A stretch of 5,520 bases of DNA from Pseudomonadota bacterium (lineage in GTDB: Bacteria; Pseudomonadota; Alphaproteobacteria; Rhizobiales; Xanthobacteraceae): positions 1-5,520 of the forward strand of contig JAEXXW010000235.1 of assembly GCA_023405565.1 (NCBI GenBank), in the 5' to 3' direction. Below, piece by piece: positions 1-5,520 of the stretch. A program made the translations under genes and the position numbers. The first letter of the stretch is position 1. The number at the start of each line of letters is the position of its first letter. The notes beneath the pieces are model-generated. The model did no database searches. It worked only from the letters and a program-made list of their open reading frames with translations, and was not told the origin of the DNA.

Positions 1-322
1 CGCCGACATAGGCCACTTCGCCGTCGGCCAGAATGGGACGGTCCACGATCTGGCGATAGCTGGGGCTTGGCAGACACACGGCGAGGCGAAGGGTTTGCAC
101 GTGCGGCAGAAGGTCAGCCAGCGTGAAGACTGCGTGGACGCCGTCGATGGCCAGCGCAGCAGCCGCGTCGACTGTCTTGATGAGGGCATGTGGATGCGGG
201 CTGCGAATAAACGCCGCCTCAAGGGTTCCCGGCAGCTTGATATCGTCGACAAAGCGCCCGCGTCCACGGACGAGGGCATCATCTTCGAGCCGGGGCACAG
301 AAATGCCGAATGTCGTGCCCAC
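1..322 (-). CDS. Xanthine dehydrogenase/CoxL-family molybdopterin-binding large subunit, N-terminal fragment
   Basis: Reverse-strand translation gives 107 open residues running off the left edge. It starts at GTG (320-322) and reads V-G-T-T-FGISVPRLEDD, then GRGRFVDDIKLPGTLEAAFIR, SPHPHALIKTVD, and near the edge RPILADGEVAYVG. These are the hallmark N-terminal blocks of the aldehyde oxidase/xanthine dehydrogenase a/b hammerhead domain in molybdenum hydroxylase large subunits, including the '(R)PLA...V.yVGEPVA' block just before the cut. Such proteins bind Mo-molybdopterin cytosine dinucleotide and hydroxylate aldehydes, purines or other N-heterocycles, or oxidise CO, usually with FAD and 2Fe-2S partner subunits. 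Those partners, if present, lie outside the window. The GTG is favoured because TTGGAG (332-337) sits 9 bases upstream; an in-frame TTG lies 15 bases further up, and a stop (TAG) lies a little beyond. Substrate cannot be assigned because the active-site domains are not visible. Confidence 0.9.
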   Translation of the reverse strand, partial: MGTTFGISVPRLEDDALVRGRGRFVDDIKLPGTLEAAFIRSPHPHALIKTVDAAAALAIDGVHAVFTLADLLPHVQTLRLAVCLPSPSYRQIVDRPILADGEVAYVG

Positions 323-616
323 CGGCGCGCGCTCCAAGTTCCAGCAACGGACAGGCCAATTGTCCTGACATTCTAACTATCACCCGGGCCGTGGGATTTG
401 AAGCCCAGAAAATAGCGTCGGGAGCATCGAAAAAGGGCTTGTTTTCATGCCTGTTTGTGGTGCCGCTCCGGCAGCGAATGTGCCGGACCGAATAGCTGTT
501 GCCGTGTGCTCTCGGCGTCGCTACCACACGCGCACACGCGACGAGAGGATGTCGCTGGTTTGGATGACCGTCTGACAATCCTTTGCAGCCGGCGCCACCT
601 GGAGCATTGCTTTGAC
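323..616. other. Divergent intergenic/promoter region between the Mo-hydroxylase and GGT-like genes
   Basis: This 294-base stretch separates two divergently transcribed genes, so it must hold both promoters. I see no convincing protein-coding content: the plus-strand frame open from 455 carries only non-homologous residues before the GGT start. A TAGAAT hexamer on the minus strand (370-375, 5/6 match to a -10 box) lies 48 bases upstream of the GTG but has no good -35 at 16-18 bases. A short inverted repeat GGACA-N7-TGTCC (349-365) sits between that hexamer and the GTG and could be an operator, but 5-bp arms are weak. An exact 8-bp tandem duplication CACACGCG x2 occupies 525-540. No clear sigma-70 promoter is visible for the plus-strand gene. 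Confidence 0.5.
332..337 (-). promoter_or_regulatory. Ribosome binding site for the molybdenum hydroxylase gene
   Basis: On the minus strand TTGGAG lies 9 bases before the GTG at 322. It supports this non-ATG start, since the open frame upstream contains no ATG before a TAG stop. Confidence 0.45.
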
Positions 617-2202
617 ATGATGGATTTCAGCCAGCCTTATCCGTCCGCGCGATCTCCCGTGATGGGAGACAACATGGTCGCCACATCGCAACCGCTGGCG
701 GCGCAGGCCGGGCTGCGGATGCTCGATCGCGGTGGCAATGCGGTGGACGCGGCGCTGGCAACGGCCATGGCTTTGACGGTAGTGGAGCCGACCGGTTGCG
801 GCCTTGGCAGCGATGCCTTCGCCATCGTGTGGGATGGTCAGCGGCTGCACGGACTGAACGCCTCGGGCCGTTCGCCGCTGGGTTGGTCGCCCGCGCGTTT
901 CGCGGAGCGCCAGACTGTACCGGTCCATGGTTGGGATAGCGTGACTGTGCCCGGCGTCGTCTCGGCATGGATTGGCCTGTCCGAGCGTTTCGGTCGACTG
1001 CCGCTTTCAACGATCGCTGAGCCGGCGATCGGTTACGCCCGCGATGGCTTTCCGGTGTCTCCCATCATTGCCAAGCTCTGGCACAATGGTGAAAAGACCC
1101 TGTCGGGCGGTCCCGGCTTTGCCGAAACATTTCTGAACGGCGGCCGAGCCCCGCGCGCAGGCGAGCGCTACAGGATGCCCGATCATGCGCGGTCGCTCGA
1201 GTTGATCGCAGAGACCAAAGGCGAGGCATTCTATCGGGGCGTGCTGGCCGAGCGCATGGTCGCGCATGCGGCCCAGCATGGCGGCGCCATGACGATGGAC
1301 GATCTCGCCGCGCACAGCGCGGATTGGGTTGATCCGATCGCTCAGCCATTCAGTGGTGCGGTTGTGCACGAGTTGCCACCGAACGGACAGGGCATCACAA
1401 CGCTCATCACGCTTGGCATTCTGAATGAACTGGGGATCGGAAATGATCCGGTCGATGATGTCGAGACGTTGCACCTCATCATCGAGGCGACAAAGCTGGC
1501 AATGGTGGACACCGAGCATTTCGTCGGCGATCCGGATGCCATGACGCTTCGTGCGTCGGAACTGCTCGATCCGAATTATCTTGCCGCGCGCGCTCGTCTC
1601 GTTGACCGGAAGCAGGCTGGCGATCCGGGGCACGGCGCGCCTCGCCCGGGTGGCACGGTTTACATCGCCACGGCCGATCGTTCCGGCATGATGGTCTCGT
1701 TCATCCAGTCGAATTACATGGGCTTCGGCTCCGGCGTTGTCGTTCCCAGCACCGGCATCAGTTTGCAAAATCGCGGCGCCAGTTTCTCGCTGAAGTCCGG
1801 ACATCCCAACGAGGTCGCACCCCGCAAGCGGCCTTTCCATACGATCATTCCCGGCTTTGCGACCCGAGATGGCGGACCGCTGATGTCGTTCGGCGTCATG
1901 GGCGGGCCTATGCAGGCGCAGGGGCACACACAAATCGCCGTGCGCACGCTGCTCTATGGTCAGAACCCGCAGGCCGCTGCCGATGCGCCGCGCTGGCGTG
2001 TGGTTTGGGCCGAACAGTCGCGGTCGAGGCAAGTTTCGACGCGGCCCTTGCTGACGCTTTGCGTGCGCGTGGCCACAACATCGTCGTTGAAGCGCCGGAT
2101 GCCGTGTTCGCCTTCGGTGGCGTGCAGGCCATCATGCGAACGGATGCAGGCTATGTCGGTGGTTCCGATCCGCGAAAGGACGGTCAGGCCGTCGCATTCT
2201 AG
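617..2202 (+). pseudogene. Gamma-glutamyltransferase-family Ntn-hydrolase, interrupted by a frameshift
   Basis: The family comprises autoprocessing N-terminal-nucleophile hydrolases that cleave gamma-glutamyl or related amide bonds. From ATG 617 (GGAG at 601-604) the protein shows the N-terminal block GGNAVDAALATAMALTVVEP (residues 39-58), NASGRSP (R85, at the position of the substrate-binding Arg) and the processing site PGGTVY, with T347 the predicted nucleophile that would start the small subunit. SNYMGFGSGVVVPSTGISLQ and APRKRPFHTIIPG follow. After DAPRWRV (about 1982-2002) the frame departs from the family. The expected end, GRTVAVEASFDAAL to GGSDPRKDGQAVAF, continues in the frame of 2008-2202 and stops at TAG 2200-2202. 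One base inserted near 2003-2009, next to short TTT and GGG runs, would restore a 528-residue protein of normal family length. As written, the original frame instead runs to a stop at 2222-2224 with an unrelated tail of about 70 residues. It could be a real pseudogene or a sequencing indel. The gene stands alone, divergent from the Mo-hydroxylase. Confidence 0.85.
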
Positions 2203-2293
2203 ATGCGTTGCGGCGTTGGAATAGCTCTAATTCCGTCAAAGACGAAAAGGCTCTGGCGACGCAGACAGGGACACACCACAGCACGATGCGGAT

Positions 2294-2320
2294 CGAGGCG
2301 GCGCGGGCTGCGCCGCCTCG
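2294..2320. terminator. GC-rich hairpin between convergent genes, probable bidirectional terminator
   Basis: The arms CGAGGCGGCGC (2294-2304) and GCGCCGCCTCG (2310-2320) pair perfectly over 11 bp around a GGGCT loop. The hairpin lies in the 125-base gap between the stop of the plus-strand GGT-like gene (2202) and the stop of the minus-strand binding-protein gene (2328), where a shared terminator is expected. No T-tract follows on either strand, so it is not a classical intrinsic terminator. It may act as a weak or Rho-assisted terminator, or as a 3'-end stabilising structure. Confidence 0.6.
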
Positions 2321-2327
2321 CACGCGG

Positions 2328-3314
2328 TCAGAATTGTATGTTCGCCTGCTTGATGATCGGGCTCCATTTCTTGATCTCGCCGGCCGTAAAGGCCTTCAGA
2401 TCATCAGGTGAGCCGCCGGCGATGTCGACGCCGAGCGTATCCAGTGTCGTCCTCGCCTTGTCGGACGCGAGATATTGATTGGTTGCGGCGTTGAGCTTGG
2501 CGATAATGTCGGGTGCCGTTCCTTTTGGCGCCAGCAAGGCGTACCAGACGCTGGCCTCAAAGCCCGGCAGACCGGATTCCGACGCGGTCGGTACGTTGGG
2601 AAGTTTCGACCAGCGCTTGTTGCCGGCGATGGCGAGCGCCTTGATCTTTCCTTCCTGCACATTGGTGACATAGGCCGCCATCGAGTCCATGCCGATATCG
2701 ATATGCTGGCCGATCAGGTCGGTGATGATCGGCGGGCTGCCGCGATATTGCGCAGGAGCGATCTTGATGCCGGTCGTGCCTTGCAGCAATTCGCCCGTGA
2801 TGTGTCCGAGCGTGCCGTTGCCGGGATAGCCGGCGGTCAGCTTGTCCGGATTGGCCTTGGCATATTCGACGAGCTCCTTCAGCGTCGAAAAGGGCGCATC
2901 CGGACGCGCGACGACGATGATCGCCGATTTGCCGACCAGTGCCACCGGAACGAAATCACGTTCCGGATCGAACGGCATGTCCTTGTACATCAACTTGTTT
3001 GTCGCGGCAGGGCCGGTGGTGGCGAACAACAGCGTGTAGCCATCCGCCGGTGCTTTTGCGACGGCGGCGGCTCCGATATTGCCGCCAGCGCCGCCGCGAT
3101 TGTCGATCACGACCGATTGGCCGAAAGCCTGAGTCAGGTGTTCGACAAGTCCGCGGGCGATCACATCCGATGTCGTTCCGGCCGTGAAGGGCACGACCAT
3201 TGTCACCGGCCGGGTTGGCCAGGCCGATTGTGCAAGACCGGGTGTCGTCGCAAGGACACACATGGATGCTGCAACAAAGGCTGCAGCAAAACGTCGTGAG
3301 CTATGTGAGATCAT
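2328..3314 (-). CDS. Bug/TctC-family tripartite tricarboxylate transporter periplasmic substrate-binding protein
   Basis: The 328-residue product has the normal length for the Bug family of extracytoplasmic solute receptors, which bind small carboxylates and related compounds in the periplasm. A Sec signal peptide is visible: Arg8-Arg9, a hydrophobic core (residues 10-24) and likely cleavage after GLA (residue 28). The mature part opens with WPTRPVTMVVPFTAGTTSDV (residues 32-51), the family's first strand and ligand loop. It continues with DNRGGAGGNIGAAAVAKAPADGYT, PFDPERDFVPVALV, the GNGTLGH block (166-171), YRGSPPIITDLIGQHID (190-206) and SESGLPGFEASVWYALLAPKGTA. ATG 3314 is preferred over an in-frame ATG at 3350 because AAGGGAG (3325-3331) lies 10 bases ahead of it and the signal peptide then starts properly. 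It is last in the minus-strand run, 36 bases after the quinone reductase stop. No TctA or TctB membrane gene is in the window, so it may be an orphan receptor, as is common in this family. Ligand unknown. Confidence 0.95.
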   Translation of the reverse strand: MISHSSRRFAAAFVAASMCVLATTPGLAQSAWPTRPVTMVVPFTAGTTSDVIARGLVEHLTQAFGQSVVIDNRGGAGGNIGAAAVAKAPADGYTLLFATTGPAATNKLMYKDMPFDPERDFVPVALVGKSAIIVVARPDAPFSTLKELVEYAKANPDKLTAGYPGNGTLGHITGELLQGTTGIKIAPAQYRGSPPIITDLIGQHIDIGMDSMAAYVTNVQEGKIKALAIAGNKRWSKLPNVPTASESGLPGFEASVWYALLAPKGTAPDIIAKLNAATNQYLASDKARTTLDTLGVDIAGGSPDDLKAFTAGEIKKWSPIIKQANIQF

Positions 3315-3324
3315 GGAAAGGCGT

Positions 3325-3331
3325 CTCCCTT
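3325..3331 (-). promoter_or_regulatory. Ribosome binding site for the Bug-family gene
   Basis: AAGGGAG on the minus strand, 10 bases before ATG 3314. It decides the start, arguing against the in-frame ATG at 3350, which would add 12 polar residues ahead of the signal peptide and lies directly against the stop of the preceding gene. Confidence 0.6.
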
Positions 3332-3350
3332 CTGAAGGCTTGTTGGACAT

Positions 3351-4085
3351 TTAGCATTTGGTGGCCCAGGCGGCTCCGTCGACAGGTGCGCGATTGCTTG
3401 CCGCTTCATCCGCGAGCATTTGCAATCGGTGCTGCCATGCCGGGTCATCGACCGCGTTCAGCAGCCGCTTCTGCCATGCTTCGAGATAGGCTTTGCGCGT
3501 GCTGTCATCGACGCGTGGTGCGGCATAGGCGGCGAAAGGCTCAAGAACGTCCAGCCCGAGATATTCAAGCATGCATCGTTTGACGGGGTAGAGAACGCGG
3601 TCGATGTCGCCGTAGGCATCGCCATCGGTGAAGCGTTCGCGTGTGCCGCCGCTCGACATGCCGATCAGCGCGCGGCGACCGAGGTAGAAGCCCTTGTCGA
3701 AGCGCCGGCCGTCGGCATAGGCCACGCCATAGGCGCAGACGCGATCGAACCAGCCCTTCAGGATGGCCGGCATGCTGCCCCACCAGATCGGGAAGACCAT
3801 GGCGATGAAATCGGCGCGCTGCAGGCGTTGCTGTTCGCGAACAAGATCCGCACTGAAGCCGCCTGTCTTGCTCGCATGCAATTGTTCGGATTGATAATGG
3901 AAGCGCTCGGTATCGGCGATGGACGTGAAGTCATACCGGCCCGCGACCGGATTGAAGCCTTCGCCATAGAGGTCGGACACTTCGACGGTGTGACCGGCCA
4001 CCTGCAGCGCCTTCACCGCCGTATCTTTCAACGCTGCGGTGAAGGATGTTGGCTCCGGATGAGCGTAAATGATGAGACATTTCAT
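3351..4085 (-). CDS. NQO1-like flavodoxin-fold NAD(P)H:quinone oxidoreductase
   Basis: The 244-residue product belongs to the flavodoxin-like NAD(P)H dehydrogenase (quinone) family, cytosolic flavoenzymes that transfer two electrons from NAD(P)H to quinones or other acceptors. The N-terminus MKCLIIYAHPEPTSFTAAL (1-19) is the first beta strand and flavin phosphate loop. GHTVEVSDLYGEGFNP (31-46) is the family's second conserved block. FPIWWGSMPAILKGWFDRV (98-116) is the signature flavin-binding segment, and GGTRERFTDGDAYGD (146-160) is the active-site loop. Against human NQO1 recalled from memory, catalytic Tyr155 falls on F152 and His161 on Y158. Length is between bacterial MdaB/KefF (about 180-200) and mammalian NQO1 (274). 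ATG 4085 fits the usual family start; GAGG lies 12 bases upstream. An in-frame ATG at 4094 is possible but too close to that motif, and a GTG at 4121 lacks a good site. The gene follows the DHOD-like gene by 40 bases. Confidence 0.9.
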   Translation of the reverse strand: MKCLIIYAHPEPTSFTAALKDTAVKALQVAGHTVEVSDLYGEGFNPVAGRYDFTSIADTERFHYQSEQLHASKTGGFSADLVREQQRLQRADFIAMVFPIWWGSMPAILKGWFDRVCAYGVAYADGRRFDKGFYLGRRALIGMSSGGTRERFTDGDAYGDIDRVLYPVKRCMLEYLGLDVLEPFAAYAAPRVDDSTRKAYLEAWQKRLLNAVDDPAWQHRLQMLADEAASNRAPVDGAAWATKC

Positions 4086-4125
4086 TGGACGCATGAACCT
4101 CGAAACATGAAACGACAACACCGCG

Positions 4126-5172
4126 TCATGCCGGCGTGTATTTTCTCCAATTGTCCGTCCGCAGCGGCATTTGCGGGAAAGTCTTGCGCTGGTCGGCGGC
4201 GCGGCCGATCAGGCTGGTAGCCGTAACATACTTGCGTTGCAGATAGGCTTTGAATTCGCTCAGGGCATCGGACAGCAGGTCGAAGCCGCGAAGCATGACG
4301 GGCGATGACATTTCGACGGCGGATGCGCCAGCCAGCATCATCCTTGCGATATCGAGGCCCGATTGCGCGCCATTCGTCGCAATCAGTGGCTTGTCGGGAC
4401 CAAGCTTGGCGCGCGACAGCGCCAGCCACTGGCAGGTGAGGGGCAGATTCCAGTAGCCGCCGACACCGAGCGTCGTGCCGAGCATCGGTTCGAACGTTTC
4501 GACATCGGGAATGAGACCGAGCGAGCGGCCGGCCATGACGACGGCTTCGCCGCCTTGCGCGAAAGCGGCAGCGGCAAGATCGGGCACGCGCTCGCTTTGT
4601 CCGGTGATCTTGACCCAGAGCGGGATCGAAATGGCCGCGCGTACAGCAGAGACGACGGTGGTGATCCGGGCCGGATCAAGCTCGGTCGAAACGGCGCCCT
4701 TGGCCTGGCTCGCATAGGGTGTGCCGATATTGAGTTCGAGCACACGGATGCCGGCTTGTTCGATTTTCCTGGCCATGGCGACGGTGTTGTCGAGGTTGGC
4801 GAGGATCACGCTGGCAACGGCGTATGAATCGTAGGTCTGCGCTTCGCGATCCAGCGTTGCCGTCTGGTCGAGCCATGCGTCGAAGGATTGCGGCGTCAGC
4901 CCGGAGCGGCAGGCGACATAGGCATGAAGCGGCGCATGGGTGCCCCAAGGGATCGGCTCCCAGCGTTCATTGAGGATCATATACTCGGCGCGCTGCAATT
5001 GATCGCGCGCGGCTTCGGACTCGTTGACCGACTTGACGACGACCGCGCCGGCACCCGCTTTCAGCGCGCGTCGCACGCCATCGGCCTCGATCATGTGTTC
5101 GGCCGAACCCGCGATCAGCGGATTCTTCAGGGTGACGCGGCCGATTGTGGTTTGCACGTTTTGCGATGTCAT
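4126..5172 (-). CDS. Dihydroorotate dehydrogenase-like FMN oxidoreductase (TIM barrel)
   Basis: The 348-residue product resembles the DHOD/dihydropyrimidine dehydrogenase (PreA) barrel family of cytosolic FMN enzymes that oxidise or reduce cyclic C-C bonds. Visible blocks are KNPLIAGSAEHM (16-27), the flavin-contacting lysine in VVVKSVN (K47), LELNIGTPY (145-153), WVKIT (K188) and the phosphate-binding end ATNGAQSGLDIARMMLAGAS (265-284) followed by AVEMSS. The usual N-(L/I/V)-S-C-P segment is NIGTP here, and the 154-165 loop lacks the cysteine used by PreA-type enzymes; only C88 and C247 occur in the protein. It is therefore probably not a pyrimidine-biosynthesis PyrD, and its substrate is unknown. 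ATG 5172 overlaps the stop of the IclR-type regulator as ATGA, so translation is probably coupled; the upstream site is only a weak A/G-rich stretch. The C-terminal tail (about 311-348) extends past the barrel. Confidence 0.85.
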   Translation of the reverse strand: MTSQNVQTTIGRVTLKNPLIAGSAEHMIEADGVRRALKAGAGAVVVKSVNESEAARDQLQRAEYMILNERWEPIPWGTHAPLHAYVACRSGLTPQSFDAWLDQTATLDREAQTYDSYAVASVILANLDNTVAMARKIEQAGIRVLELNIGTPYASQAKGAVSTELDPARITTVVSAVRAAISIPLWVKITGQSERVPDLAAAAFAQGGEAVVMAGRSLGLIPDVETFEPMLGTTLGVGGYWNLPLTCQWLALSRAKLGPDKPLIATNGAQSGLDIARMMLAGASAVEMSSPVMLRGFDLLSDALSEFKAYLQRKYVTATSLIGRAADQRKTFPQMPLRTDNWRKYTPA

Positions 5173-5520
5173 CGCGCGATCTTCTTTCTTGTCGTGCGTG
5201 AGGTCTGAGCCGCAGGGCTTTCAGCGGATTCAGATCGGAGGCTCGATGCTCCGCCCTGATGACCGAGCTGGCGCGAAATCTCGTGTGCGCAGGTCTTCAG
5301 ATTCTTCAACAATGCCGTGGATGGATTGGCGGGAAGGAACTGGATCGAGCCAACCAGTGCGACGCTGGCCACGCACGCATCCGTGGCGTCGAAAATGGGC
5401 GCAGCGACGGCGTTGATGCCAAGCATGGCTTCTTCGGGCGCCGAGCAATAGCCGCGCCGGGCGACGCGTGTCAGTTCCTCTGCGATGGTTGCAATGTCGG
5501 TGGTCGTATGGGGCGTGAGC
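5169..5520 (-). CDS. IclR-family transcriptional regulator, C-terminal fragment
   Basis: The last 116 residues of a protein whose start lies beyond the right edge. The visible part matches the second half of the IclR effector-binding (GAF-like) domain. LTPHTTTDIATIAEELTRVA aligns with the usual 'T.nTi.d...L..eL..ir' helix, then RRGYCSAPEEAMLGINAVAA with 'rGya.d.eE...Gv..iAaPi', and PIFDATDACVASVALVGS with the following beta strands and 'P.fd..g.vvaalsv.Gp'. A polar tail rich in Ser and Arg, ending SRTTRKKIAR, extends about 30 residues past the domain. IclR proteins bind small-molecule effectors and repress or activate adjacent catabolic genes. The stop TGA (5169-5171) overlaps the ATG of the DHOD-like gene, placing the regulator at or near the head of the same transcript. 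The DNA-binding helix-turn-helix is not in the window. Confidence 0.92.
   Translation of the reverse strand, partial: LTPHTTTDIATIAEELTRVARRGYCSAPEEAMLGINAVAAPIFDATDACVASVALVGSIQFLPANPSTALLKNLKTCAHEISRQLGHQGGASSLRSESAESPAAQTSRTTRKKIAR

Noticed and set aside
525..540. Tandem CACACGCG x2 as a possible repeat array or binding-site pair
   Set aside because: There are only two copies of a low-complexity 8-mer in GC-rich DNA; chance or slippage explains it and nothing else nearby repeats it.
455..616. Possible 54-residue N-terminal extension of the GGT-like protein
   Set aside because: The extension is Cys/Arg-rich with no family similarity, while the family block begins soon after ATG 617, which has GGAG upstream.
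1007..2032. 341-codon minus-strand open frame opposite the GGT-like gene
   Set aside because: Its Arg/His-rich translation resembles no family, and the plus strand encodes conserved GGT motifs across the same span.
2203..2293. Small gene between the GGT-like stop and the hairpin
   Set aside because: Short open frames here continue into the antisense of the Bug-family gene and lack a ribosome binding site or recognisable sequence.
2475..3299. Long plus-strand open frame of 274 codons
   Set aside because: It lies entirely antisense to the clearly recognisable Bug-family gene, and its Arg/Gly/Asp-rich translation has no recognisable domain; it is a GC-driven shadow.
3420..4220. 266-codon plus-strand open frame opposite the NQO-like gene
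   Set aside because: It is antisense to a gene with clear flavodoxin-fold motifs, and I recognise no motif in its own translation.

Overview
This high-GC window (estimated by eye at about 60%) looks like a catabolic or accessory region of a proteobacterial chromosome. The tightly packed genes, the Bug-type periplasmic binding protein, the IclR regulator and the CoxL-type molybdenum hydroxylase suggest an alpha- or betaproteobacterium, possibly Hyphomicrobiales or Burkholderiales. That placement is an inference; no rRNA or marker gene is present.

Layout, left to right. (1) 1-322, minus strand: N-terminal 107 residues of a molybdopterin-binding large subunit of the xanthine dehydrogenase/CoxL family, running off the left edge. 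(2) 323-616: a 294-base divergent promoter region. (3) 617-2202, plus strand: a gamma-glutamyltransferase (GGT)-family Ntn-hydrolase whose frame breaks near 2000, with the conserved C-terminus continuing in another frame. (4) 2203-2327: a convergent intergenic gap with a strong GC-rich hairpin. (5) 5520 down to 2328, minus strand: a four-gene run in transcription order. It comprises the C-terminal part of an IclR regulator, a dihydroorotate dehydrogenase-like FMN oxidoreductase (stop and start overlap as ATGA), an NQO1-like flavodoxin-fold NAD(P)H:quinone oxidoreductase, and a Bug/TctC periplasmic solute-binding protein.

The four minus-strand genes probably form one transcript: a local regulator, two flavoenzymes and a substrate-capture protein. 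The nearby Mo-hydroxylase and GGT-like amidohydrolase would suit uptake and oxidative or hydrolytic breakdown of a small organic acid, amide or N-heterocycle. The substrate cannot be read from the sequence. The most notable points are the GGT frameshift, the departure of three enzymes (GGT, DHOD-like, NQO-like) from textbook catalytic or substrate-binding residues, and the unusual pairing of a DHOD-like barrel with an NQO-like reductase under an IclR regulator. I see no mobile element, CRISPR array, tRNA or rRNA.
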